A program made the translations under genes and the position numbers. From NCBI RefSeq assembly GCF_024158035.1, contig NZ_JAMZEK010000004.1, positions 310,001-374,000 of the forward strand: DNA of 64,000 nt, written 5' to 3'. The notes beneath the pieces were generated by a model. That model searched no databases, had not been told where the DNA came from, and saw only the letters and a program-made list of their open reading frames with translations. This DNA is from Dyella lutea (GTDB lineage Bacteria; Pseudomonadota; Gammaproteobacteria; Xanthomonadales; Rhodanobacteraceae). Below, one piece after another: positions 21,288-28,872 of the stretch (positions are counted from its first letter, which is position 1; each line of letters starts with the position of its first letter).

Positions 21288-22742
21288 ATGCCCTCAATGA
21301 ATGACATCCTGATCCTTGCGCCGGAGTTCTACCTGGTCGCGGCCGCGTGCTTGCTGTTGCTGCTCGACGCATTCATGAAGCCCGAGCAGCGGCACTGGCT
21401 GCACTGGCTCTCCATCGCCGTGCTGGCGGTGGCGGTCTACATGGTGGTCGGTGCCGTGCCGCCGGTTACCGTGACAGCCTTCCACGGCATGTTCGTGCGC
21501 GACGGCGTGGCGACCATCCTGAAGGTGTTCGCGCTGCTGACCACGATCCTGGTGTTCGTGTATTCGCGTCCCTACCTGCGCGACCGCAAGCTGTTCATCG
21601 GCGAGTTCTACACGCTGATGATCTTCGCGGTGATCGGCGTGATGCTGCTGGTCTCGGCCGGCAGCCTGGTCACCGTCTACCTCGGCCTGGAGCTGTTGTC
21701 GCTGTCGTCCTACGCGCTGGTGGCGCTGAACCGCGACGCGCCGCTGCCCTCCGAGGCGGCGATGAAGTACTTCGTGCTGGGTGCGCTGGCCTCGGGCATG
21801 CTGCTGTATGGCATGTCGATGGTGTACGGCGCTTCCGGCATGGGCGGGCAGGCCACCCTGGACCTGGCCCAGCTGAAGTCCGTGATGGGTTACACCCAGG
21901 CGCCGACGCTGCTGTTGTTCGGCCTGGTGTTCATGGTCGTGGGCATCAGCTTCAAGCTCGGTGTCGCGCCGTTCCATATGTGGATCCCGGACGTCTATCA
22001 AGGCGCGCCGACGCCGATCACCACCTTCATCGCCTCGGCGTCCAAGCTGGCGGCCTTCGGCATGGCCTATCGCCTGCTGGCCGGCGGCATGGCCGAGGTG
22101 TGGCACCAGTGGCAGCTGATGCTGGCGGTGCTGGCGGTGCTCTCGCTGGCGATCGGCAACCTCGTCGCGATCGTGCAGACCAACCTCAAGCGCATGCTGG
22201 CGTACTCGACCATCTCGCACATGGGTTACCTGCTGCTAGGCCTTTCGGCGGCCAACCCCGAGGGCTATTCGGCGGCGATGTTCTACGCGATCAGCTATGC
22301 GCTGATGAGCACGGCGTCGTTCGGCGTGATCCTGGCGCTGAGCCGTGCCGGTTTCGAGTGCGAGGAGATCGACGACCTGCGTGGTCTCAACCAGCGCTCG
22401 CCCTGGCTGGCCTTCCTGATGCTGCTGGTGATGGTCTCGCTGGCCGGTGTGCCGCCGATGTTCGGCTTCTTCGCCAAGCTGCTGGTGCTGCAGGCGGCCG
22501 TGCACGCGAACATGCTGTGGCTGGCGATCGTCGGCGCGGTGTTCGCTATCATCGGCCTGTACTACTACCTGCGCGTGGTGAAGGTGATGTACTTCGACAA
22601 GGCGGTCGAGGGCTCGGAACTGCGCATGCAGTCCGACGGCTCGCTGCGCGTGGTGCTGTCGCTCAACGCGCTGGGCCTGCTGGCCATAGGCCTGTACTGG
22701 GGGCCGCTGATCGCGTGGTGCCGCAACGCGCTGGCCGGCTGA
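21288..22742 (+). CDS. nuoN: NADH-quinone oxidoreductase subunit N
   Basis: Antiporter-like proton-pumping subunit closest to the peripheral arm, 484 residues. The key Glu is in YLGLELLSLSSYALVALNRD and the Lys in SFKLGVAPFHMWIPDVYQGAPTPI. STISHMGYLLLGLS and SLAGVPPMFGFFAKLLVLQ are typical. It is the last nuo gene; all fourteen subunits A-N are present and in the standard order. Confidence 0.97.
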   Translation: MPSMNDILILAPEFYLVAAACLLLLLDAFMKPEQRHWLHWLSIAVLAVAVYMVVGAVPPVTVTAFHGMFVRDGVATILKVFALLTTILVFVYSRPYLRDRKLFIGEFYTLMIFAVIGVMLLVSAGSLVTVYLGLELLSLSSYALVALNRDAPLPSEAAMKYFVLGALASGMLLYGMSMVYGASGMGGQATLDLAQLKSVMGYTQAPTLLLFGLVFMVVGISFKLGVAPFHMWIPDVYQGAPTPITTFIASASKLAAFGMAYRLLAGGMAEVWHQWQLMLAVLAVLSLAIGNLVAIVQTNLKRMLAYSTISHMGYLLLGLSAANPEGYSAAMFYAISYALMSTASFGVILALSRAGFECEEIDDLRGLNQRSPWLAFLMLLVMVSLAGVPPMFGFFAKLLVLQAAVHANMLWLAIVGAVFAIIGLYYYLRVVKVMYFDKAVEGSELRMQSDGSLRVVLSLNALGLLAIGLYWGPLIAWCRNALAG

Positions 22743-22776
22743 GTCCCTTTCCCGGGGAAATATTCGCGGGAAAGAC

Positions 22777-22805
22777 TTGCAAGAAACCGGCCATGTCGCT
22801 ATAGT
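22777..22805 (+). promoter_or_regulatory. promoter of the initiator tRNA
   Basis: TTGCAA (22777-22782) and TATAGT (22800-22805) are separated by 17 bases, the ideal spacing. The tRNA begins 13 bases after the -10 box. Nothing lies between nuoN and this promoter except a weak CTTTCCC/GGGAAAG inverted repeat (about 22746-22773). Confidence 0.75.
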
Positions 22806-22818
22806 CTCCGGACTCTGA

Positions 22819-22895
22819 TGCGGGGTGGAGCAGTCTGGCAGCTCGTCGGGCTCATAACCCGAAGGTCGCAGGTTCGAATCCTGCCCCCGCTACCA
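22819..22895 (+). tRNA. metY: initiator tRNA-fMet(CAT), prophage integration site
   Basis: 77 bases with encoded CCA, anticodon CAT at 22853-22855. Initiator hallmarks: unpaired 1:72 position (T:T), three GC pairs at the base of the anticodon stem (TCGGG-CTCATAA-CCCGA), and A11:T24 in the D stem. The 3' half (22852-22895) also encodes, on the other strand, the C-terminus of the adjacent serine recombinase. In E. coli an initiator tRNA (metY) precedes rimP-nusA-infB; a similar order in this host would mean the prophage now separates them, which is an inference. Confidence 0.95.
22852..22895. other. inferred attL region within the tRNA
   Basis: The prophage integrase ends inside this stretch, so the host/phage junction (attL) is probably here or very close. 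Integration at the 3' half of a tRNA gene normally restores a full tRNA, as seen. The exact crossover cannot be fixed without attR, which lies outside the window. Confidence 0.5.
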
Positions 22896-24396
22896 CAGAT
22901 ATCTCACTCGATGCGGCGACCTCAGCGATGAGGTCGCCGTTTTCGCTTTTGAGGGTGATGCGGTCACCGAGCAGGTCACGGATCGCGGCGCGCGCTTCGT
23001 GCTTGTTGCGTCCCACGTCGGCCAGTCGATCGATGATGCTCTGCCAGCGCTCGCGGGCACGCGGCAGGAACTGCGCCGGCTGAAACGCCTTCAGCTGGTC
23101 CAGGTGCGCGCGAGCAGCGACCACATCGGCCTCCGACTTCACCAGCTCCGCCTTCGTGCTCGCCGTGATGATGCCGGCGCGGATCGCTCCCATCACGTTC
23201 TCATGCACGCGCTCTGCCTCGGCCACACGCCGGCGGCCGGAATCCAGGTCCGGCGCGGCGCGCTTGAGCGCTTCGGCTGCAGCCCGCTGGAATCGCGCGA
23301 AGGCGGCCTCGCTCAGCAGATCCTTTCGGATGCTCGCCAGCAGGGCATGCTCGAGCGTGGCGCGCGGCACGCGCAGCCGGGAAGGGCATACGCTATCCCC
23401 GCGATCCTTGTGCCTGGCGCAGCCGTACCGATAGCGGTCGACGATCACCATCGGGCCACCGCAGTGGTCACAGCGCAGCAGGCCGCTCAGCAGGTGCTTC
23501 GGCGGCCGGCCGGCGCCGGCGCCCGGCGTGACCGTACGCGCCGGCGAGGCGCCGCGGATCCGGGCCTGTGCAGCCTCCCACGTCGAACGGTCGATGATCG
23601 CCAGCTCCAGCTTCTCGGTGGTGATCCATTCCGACTCCGGCCGTTCCTTGCGCACGCGACGCCCGGTCTCCGGGTGCTTCACCCAGTGACTTCGGTTCCA
23701 GACCTGGCGGCCGATATAGATGGGGTTGGCCAAGATGCCGATGCCGCGCCGCACGTCGCCGTAGATCACGGACATGGCCCACTGGCCACCGCGTGGCGAG
23801 CGCACGCGCTCGGAGTTCAACGCCGCCGCGATCTCCCGCGGGCTGCGGCCGTCGATGTATTCGGCGTAGATCCTGCGCACCACGGCCGCCTGCGCCTCGT
23901 CGATCTCGCGCTGCCCGTCGCCCAGCGCCCGGTATCCATAGGGCAGGCCGCCGGCGCTGGCGCCCGCGAGCGCGCGCCCAGTGAGGCCGCGGTGGGTCTT
24001 CTCGGCCAGGTCATCCAGGTACAGCTCCGACATCAGGCCGCGCAGGCCGGTGTCGAGCTTGTGGTTCTTGCGTGCGGTGTCGACGCCATCACTCACGCCG
24101 ATCAGGCGCACGCCGCGGAAGCGCAGGCGCTTGATCACCATGCCCAGCTCTTCCTTGTCGCGCCCGAAGCGCGACAGGTCATCGACCAGGATCACGTCGA
24201 ACAGGTCCGCGTCGCGCAGCAGCTGCTGGTATCCGGGGCGATCCAGCCGCGCGCCGCTCACGGCGGCATCCTGGTACACCTCCGGCGCGGCCCAGCCCTG
24301 CCGGGCGCAGAAGGCTCGGCAGTTCCGGAGCTGGTCCTCGAGGCTGGCTTCCCGCTGGCTGTCGGAGCTGAAACGGGCGTATGCGGCTGTTTTCAT
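22852..24396 (-). CDS. int: large serine recombinase (prophage integrase)
   Basis: Site-specific recombinase that integrates and excises the prophage. 514 residues. The N-terminal resolvase domain has nucleophile Ser10 in YARFSSDSQ and the VDDLSRFGRD motif. A recombinase domain (GLPYGYRAL onward), a four-Cys zinc ribbon (LLRCDHCGG ... CARHKDRGDSVCPS, about residues 305-345) and a long helical coiled coil follow. The last 14 or so codons (VVAGAGFEPATFGL) and the TGA stop are the antisense of the host tRNA gene, so its C-terminus depends on the integration site. It is the last gene of the leftward operon, 11 bases after the gene before it. Confidence 0.93.
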   Translation of the reverse strand: MKTAAYARFSSDSQREASLEDQLRNCRAFCARQGWAAPEVYQDAAVSGARLDRPGYQQLLRDADLFDVILVDDLSRFGRDKEELGMVIKRLRFRGVRLIGVSDGVDTARKNHKLDTGLRGLMSELYLDDLAEKTHRGLTGRALAGASAGGLPYGYRALGDGQREIDEAQAAVVRRIYAEYIDGRSPREIAAALNSERVRSPRGGQWAMSVIYGDVRRGIGILANPIYIGRQVWNRSHWVKHPETGRRVRKERPESEWITTEKLELAIIDRSTWEAAQARIRGASPARTVTPGAGAGRPPKHLLSGLLRCDHCGGPMVIVDRYRYGCARHKDRGDSVCPSRLRVPRATLEHALLASIRKDLLSEAAFARFQRAAAEALKRAAPDLDSGRRRVAEAERVHENVMGAIRAGIITASTKAELVKSEADVVAARAHLDQLKAFQPAQFLPRARERWQSIIDRLADVGRNKHEARAAIRDLLGDRITLKSENGDLIAEVAASSEISVVAGAGFEPATFGL

Positions 24397-24407
24397 CGGG
24401 GCGCAGG

Positions 24408-24563
24408 CTAGGCCGCTTCGTTCAGCGACGGCAAGGTGGGGTGATTCGGTCGCTGCTCGCCCTGGCCGTTGTGCTGCGCGGCCTCGCCGGTGAGATATTC
24501 CTGCACCGCATGCTGCGCCAGGGAATCGATCAGGCGGCAGAGAGCAGGGGAAAGGTCAGGCAT
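24408..24563 (-). CDS. small hypothetical prophage protein
   Basis: 51 residues from ATG 24563, which overlaps the end of the mazG-like gene by 8 bases; a longer frame to 24602 exists. The sequence (PDLSPALCRLIDSLAQHAVQEYL) suggests one amphipathic helix; the tail is polar. No family recognised. It is kept because it fits tightly between two real genes of the operon. Confidence 0.5.
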   Translation of the reverse strand: MPDLSPALCRLIDSLAQHAVQEYLTGEAAQHNGQGEQRPNHPTLPSLNEAA

Positions 24564-25110
24564 GGGAGTCCTCCGCGCGGCGCGCCGCCTCACGCTTCGC
24601 ATGCCGGCGCTCGATCTTCTCCCGGTTGGCCAGCATGATCTGCTCCAACGTCATCCCGAACTGCGCCGCGATGCGCGTCAGGTAGTGCAGGACATCGCCG
24701 AGCTCCAGGAGCAGGTCGTCATGGATCTCGCGGCCGTCCCGCACATGCTTCTTCAGCAGTTCCTGCACCTCGCCGGCCTCGCCGCCCAGGCCGACGGACA
24801 TGATGAACAGCTCGCGCAGCTCGTTGGTCTCGCGCTCGTAACCGAGACGGTTCCAGTTCTGCTCGACCCATTGCTGGTAGGACGCGGGCATCATGTCGAA
24901 CAGCCGCAGCACGCGCTCGGGCGAACACATGCCGATGAAGGTCGCGTCCTTCAACAGCGCAGGCATGCCGACATGGTGCTCCAGAATGCCCACGGCCTGG
25001 ATCGTCGAATACCAGTCGCCGCCATTCGCCAAGCAGCTCTCGGCCGCCTGCTTCAGCAGATCGAGGCCACCTTCATCTGCCGATTCGGAGGCCACCAGTT
25101 CGATACTCAT
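24556..25110 (-). CDS. MazG-like nucleotide pyrophosphohydrolase
   Basis: 184 residues from ATG 25110, overlapping the previous gene's stop (ATGA). The C-terminal half shows the MazG-type metal-binding helices: LGGEAGEVQELLKKHV and DDLLLELGDVLHYLTRIAAQFG. The N-terminal 90 residues are not recognised. Phage MazG-like proteins hydrolyse nucleoside triphosphates or alarmones to adjust the host nucleotide pool; the substrate here is unknown. The operon frame extends upstream to 25479, but that part overlaps two other genes. Confidence 0.78.
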   Translation of the reverse strand: MSIELVASESADEGGLDLLKQAAESCLANGGDWYSTIQAVGILEHHVGMPALLKDATFIGMCSPERVLRLFDMMPASYQQWVEQNWNRLGYERETNELRELFIMSVGLGGEAGEVQELLKKHVRDGREIHDDLLLELGDVLHYLTRIAAQFGMTLEQIMLANREKIERRHAKREAARRAEDSHA

Positions 25111-25373
25111 TGAGCTACTCCCGTAGTTGTTCGTCCCGGCGCGCCGACCAACGCGCGCAGCCGGTTGCGGGCTTTGCGAAGCTGATCGGCGACAGCCATG
25201 TTCACCAGCTCGCACTGGTGGTTGATCGGGTACCGGACGATGGCGCAGAGGGTCCGGAGCCGGCAGTCGCTCTGGTAGAGGCGCCAGGTGATCGTTCCGC
25301 TGGCCGATACGGCGCGCGCCCACGAGAAGCAGCCACGGCCGGTGGGGCGCTTGTGGGTGGTAGGGCGGGTCAT
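25107..25373 (-). CDS. hypothetical prophage protein
   Basis: 88 residues, basic, with no recognised family. Its start overlaps the preceding gene's stop and its stop overlaps the mazG-like start, each as ATGA, which supports that it is translated. The C-terminus LRKARNRLRALVG looks helical. Confidence 0.6.
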   Translation of the reverse strand: MTRPTTHKRPTGRGCFSWARAVSASGTITWRLYQSDCRLRTLCAIVRYPINHQCELVNMAVADQLRKARNRLRALVGAPGRTTTGVAQ

Positions 25374-25642
25374 GCTCGATCGCGCTGAATCTTTCGTAGA
25401 TCCCTCTCGCGCTCCTCGGGTGAACGTGGACCGTTGGTCTGGTCAGCCGCAGGAAGGAAACCCGTACCAACCTTGGCACCGGTCACCTTCATTGCCTCGA
25501 CCTCTACGCGGGCGGAATTGATGACCACCTGCGCGACATCGGCAACGGCCTTGGCCCGGGCGATGTCCATAGGGTTCTTCTCGTCGCGCAGAGACTTCAA
25601 CGTCTCGAACAGGTGATCGCGCAGCTCGTCAATCTTGGCCAT
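25370..25642 (-). CDS. hypothetical prophage protein
   Basis: 90 residues, helical N-terminal half (IDELRDHLFETLKSLRDEKNP ... AKAVADVAQVVINSARVEVEAMKVTG) and polar tail. Such small helical proteins are common in temperate phages of this group, but no function is known. It overlaps the HNH gene by 14 bases and the next gene by 4. Confidence 0.65.
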   Translation of the reverse strand: MAKIDELRDHLFETLKSLRDEKNPMDIARAKAVADVAQVVINSARVEVEAMKVTGAKVGTGFLPAADQTNGPRSPEERERDLRKIQRDRA

Positions 25643-26474
25643 TTTCTCGACGCTCCTGTTTTCGGATACGGCGCACCAGAGCGCCGCGCAGTTGGATTGC
25701 CTCGGCCAGCGGCTTCGGCAGGTTGTGGACGGTGTTACGCCGCATCATTTCGGCATCGCTGACCAGCTCGAGGCGATCTAGCGTGATCTCGGCGGATACG
25801 GCGGTCTTCTGGCCGGGACGGAAGGCGACCTTGTGCCCGTCCGGGATGGGCCCATGAGCGGCTTCCCACACCAGTCGGTGCACGGCGACCCAGCGGCGGG
25901 CCGGCACCGGGTGTTCATCGGTGACCTTGCGCTCCAGATAACCGTCCTTGCTGATGCGCTCGGTCCCGATAGGTACGTAGTTGTGCTGGGCCTGGCCGGA
26001 CATCTGGCCCTTCTTGAACTGAGTCTCGGCCATGCGGCCCGGTGACCATCCGGGCGGACGCTTCACACCTTTGTTGGCCGGCACCAGTCCCTTCCGGAAC
26101 TGGCTTGCCCGCATGCCTGGGTTCGTGCGCGCCCGGATAGCCTGCCGCTGGCGCTCGCGCTCATAGAACGCCGAGCTCTTGGTCAGACCGAGTAGGTGAG
26201 CGCGGTTGTAGATCTGGCATTTCGTGCGCCCAAGATCGCGTGCGATGTCGGCCGTCAGCTCCTCGGGAAAGCGATCGCGCAGGACGGCATCCTCGACTTC
26301 CGTCCACTGGCTGCGATCACGAAATTTCAGGCCTAGCGCGGTGGCTCTGGCATGGACCGTCTGCTGGCCGCAGCACATGAACACGGCGATGAAAGTCACG
26401 CCGTGGCCGGCGGCGTGCAGCTTTCGCAGCACGTCGTCATCCAGCGCAGACCAGTGGCGCACCTGTCCTTTCAC
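25629..26474 (-). CDS. HNH-type nuclease with helix-turn-helix N-terminus
   Basis: 281 residues from GTG 26474, which overlaps the parB-like stop (GTGA). The N-terminal third has two helix-turn-helix-like repeats (WSALDDDVLRKLHAAGHG; WTEVEDAVLRDRFPEE ... ADIARDLGRTKCQIYNRAHLLGL). The C-terminal part resembles HNH homing-type endonucleases: RWVAVHRLVWEAAHGPIPDGHKV, then LDRLELVSDAEMMRRNTVHNLP. Role in the phage is not known. Confidence 0.75.
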   Translation of the reverse strand: MKGQVRHWSALDDDVLRKLHAAGHGVTFIAVFMCCGQQTVHARATALGLKFRDRSQWTEVEDAVLRDRFPEELTADIARDLGRTKCQIYNRAHLLGLTKSSAFYERERQRQAIRARTNPGMRASQFRKGLVPANKGVKRPPGWSPGRMAETQFKKGQMSGQAQHNYVPIGTERISKDGYLERKVTDEHPVPARRWVAVHRLVWEAAHGPIPDGHKVAFRPGQKTAVSAEITLDRLELVSDAEMMRRNTVHNLPKPLAEAIQLRGALVRRIRKQERRENGQD

Positions 26475-28261
26475 GCCGGACTGCCCTCCGTCTGGCGCTT
26501 CTTGCCGACCTTCTTCGCCGCCGGCTTCGGCCGCACTGGTGCCTTCGGCCGGAGCACCTTCGGGATCCAGCCGGCAGGGAAGAACTGCATCGCCTTCGCC
26601 GGCATCGTGGCTTTCGGCTCCTTTGCCAGCATGCCCAGGGCGATCTCGCCGCCGCCTGCGTCCTTGGCCATAGCCAGCACGGTCGCCTTCGGCATCGTTG
26701 CCAACCACTCCTCGGTGGCCTTCCAATGCTTGCCCAGGTCGACCTTGGCTGCGGTGGCCAACTCGACGACGCCACCCTTCATGCCCGGGGACACGTCGAC
26801 CACGTCGATCTCGCGCGCCACCAGGTAGGCCAGCAGCTTGCTGATGAACTCGAACTCCTGCTGCAGCAGGAACGGCCGCAGCTCGTCCAGCTTCTTCGGC
26901 AGCCGGTCACGCCAGGCCTTCGCCTGCTCCTCCATGCGAGAGGCCGCCGGCGCGCGGCCGCTGATCTGCGCGATGTTGCCCGGCATGCGGCCGGAGGCCT
27001 CGCGATGGATATGCACCCACGTCCGCGGGCCGTTCCAGGTGTGGTCGTAAAGCGCGCGGCCAGCCAGCTCAGCAGCCAGCAGCGCAAGCGCCGTGCGCGG
27101 CATCGTAGCCACCTCGGCGGCGATGATGTCTCCGGCTTCCGCCTGCAGGCGCTGAATCGCTGCGAAGGACAGGTCGCCGGGCTTACGCGCTGCCTTCGCT
27201 TCCTTGCCTCCTGTTACGGCGCCACCGGCTTTCGCTGCGGCCTTCCGGTCCTGCGGCCGCACCAGGCCACGCTCGATCTCCGTCTGGCCGTTATGCGCGA
27301 TCGACACGACGACGCCCGCATGCGATTTGGCATCGTCGGTCCAGGTCTGCTTTGAGCCCTTCCAGGTCGACTGGGCGGTGCCGAAGGTATACCGGTCGCT
27401 ATACGGGAACTCGATCCGCGTCTCGACCCACGCCCAGCCCTCCTTGCGGATCTTCTCGGCGGTGCGCTCGAGCTTCTCCTCGGCGAGCTTGTTGGCCAGC
27501 TTCACGTCGACCAGAAAAGCATCCGCGTCGCTGCCGAAGATGTCGCGGCGCACCTCTCCGCCAGCCTTCTCGTAAGCATCAATGCCGATGAACTTCGCCA
27601 GCTTGGACGTCGCGGCGAGTTCCTTCTGGGTGATCGCGCTGCGCAACAGGTCCGGCCGGCGCTGCCATTCCTGCTTCGCGCCCTTCCAGACGTGCTGCTG
27701 CTGCAGCTGGTCGTCGGTGAGGGCCAGCGCCATCATCTGCTCGAGGGTGGCCTTGCCCGCGCGGTACTCGTCCAGGATCGCCGGCGCCACGTTGGCCAGC
27801 TTCAGGCGCTGTCGCACGTACAGCTCCGACTTGCCGAAGCGTTCGGCGATCTCTGCCGTGCTGCATCCAGAGCCATCGTTGGCCAGCGAATGAAACGCGT
27901 CGAACTCGTCGGCGGGGTGCATCGCCTCACGGATCACGTTCTCAGCCAGGCTGGCCTCGTGTCCTTCGTCACGATCGACGATCCGGCACGGGATGCCATC
28001 GACCAGGGTGGCGGGAAGCGCGCCGGCTGCCTGCAGCTTGGTCAGCGCCTTGAGGCGTCGGCTGCCGGCGACTACCAGGTAACCGCCGGTGCCTCCGTTG
28101 CCCACGGCCTCGCCCTTGATGACCGTCAGGTTGTGGATCAGGCCATGGTGCGCGATCGAGGCGGCGAGGTCGTCGATCGATCCGCTGCCGGTACGGCGCA
28201 CATTGAGGCGCGTGGCGCGCAGCTGATCGAGCGGGATGGTGGTGACGGCGTCGGCTTCCAT
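26471..28261 (-). CDS. ParB/RepB/Spo0J-like protein
   Basis: 596 residues from ATG 28261. The N-terminal ParB-type domain is clear: IPLDQLRATRLNVRRTG, the box GGYLVVAGSRRLKALTKL, and ENVIREAMHPADEFDAF. A helix-turn-helix follows (STAEIAERFGKSELYVRQRLKLA). The C-terminal 350 residues, with a KxxxKK-rich end, are not recognised. There is no parA nearby, so a partition role is unlikely; phage ParB-like proteins may act as CTPases, nucleases or regulators. It overlaps its neighbours by four bases on each side. Confidence 0.82.
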   Translation of the reverse strand: MEADAVTTIPLDQLRATRLNVRRTGSGSIDDLAASIAHHGLIHNLTVIKGEAVGNGGTGGYLVVAGSRRLKALTKLQAAGALPATLVDGIPCRIVDRDEGHEASLAENVIREAMHPADEFDAFHSLANDGSGCSTAEIAERFGKSELYVRQRLKLANVAPAILDEYRAGKATLEQMMALALTDDQLQQQHVWKGAKQEWQRRPDLLRSAITQKELAATSKLAKFIGIDAYEKAGGEVRRDIFGSDADAFLVDVKLANKLAEEKLERTAEKIRKEGWAWVETRIEFPYSDRYTFGTAQSTWKGSKQTWTDDAKSHAGVVVSIAHNGQTEIERGLVRPQDRKAAAKAGGAVTGGKEAKAARKPGDLSFAAIQRLQAEAGDIIAAEVATMPRTALALLAAELAGRALYDHTWNGPRTWVHIHREASGRMPGNIAQISGRAPAASRMEEQAKAWRDRLPKKLDELRPFLLQQEFEFISKLLAYLVAREIDVVDVSPGMKGGVVELATAAKVDLGKHWKATEEWLATMPKATVLAMAKDAGGGEIALGMLAKEPKATMPAKAMQFFPAGWIPKVLRPKAPVRPKPAAKKVGKKRQTEGSPA

Positions 28262-28872
28262 CACGCCACCTCCAGGCAGTTCGCGTTTGGTGCTGCAGCG
28301 ACCATTGCCCTGTAGGCGGGGAACATGGTCGCGATGGCGATCGCGATATCGTCCAGGGAGGACGCACCCACGGCGTCGAAGTGCTTTGTCAGCAGAATCC
28401 TTGCCGCGGCTTTTGCCGACGTCATGTCTTCCTGCGAAGGAACCGGCCATGCAGCTGCTGCTGCAGCGGCAATCTGCTCGTGGCTTGGCTCCCGAGGGAC
28501 CAGTGCCATGCCTTCGGGAACATTCAGTCGCTCAGCGGACGGCACTGCAAGGTCAGCGCGCACATACTGGATCTCCAAGCCGCCAATGGGCTCGTCGTGC
28601 CACGTCACGTCGAACGCGCCAGGCCACCGCTCACCTCGGTCGCTGTTGTCGCCATCGGTATCTATCTGGAGCCAGATGCGCGCCGGGGCCGATCGGTCGA
28701 GTTCGCCGGGCACGTAGCCGCAGCTGCTGGCCAACCTCCCGTTCAGAACAGAAGTCATCCGCTCGATCTCCGCCCGCATGGCCTTGAGCGCCTGCGAGGC
28801 GATCCACGGCGCCGGCGAAGCATGGTCGGCGAGCTCCAGGGCGCGCTCTAACGTGATGTCTTGCGGTTGCAT
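28261..28872 (-). CDS. hypothetical prophage protein
   Basis: 203 residues from ATG 28872; overlaps the end of the reverse transcriptase by 25 bases and the parB-like start by one. The N-terminal (LERALELADHASPAPWIASQALKAMR) and C-terminal parts (HEQIAAAAAAAWPVPSQEDM; AARILLTKHFDAVGAS) are helical; proteins with such repeated 'EQI..AA' helices occur in many phages without a known role. Confidence 0.65.
   Translation of the reverse strand: MQPQDITLERALELADHASPAPWIASQALKAMRAEIERMTSVLNGRLASSCGYVPGELDRSAPARIWLQIDTDGDNSDRGERWPGAFDVTWHDEPIGGLEIQYVRADLAVPSAERLNVPEGMALVPREPSHEQIAAAAAAAWPVPSQEDMTSAKAAARILLTKHFDAVGASSLDDIAIAIATMFPAYRAMVAAAPNANCLEVA

Noticed and set aside
22999-24411. 470-codon plus-strand frame opposite the integrase
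   Set aside because: It mirrors the serine recombinase and has no recognisable motif.
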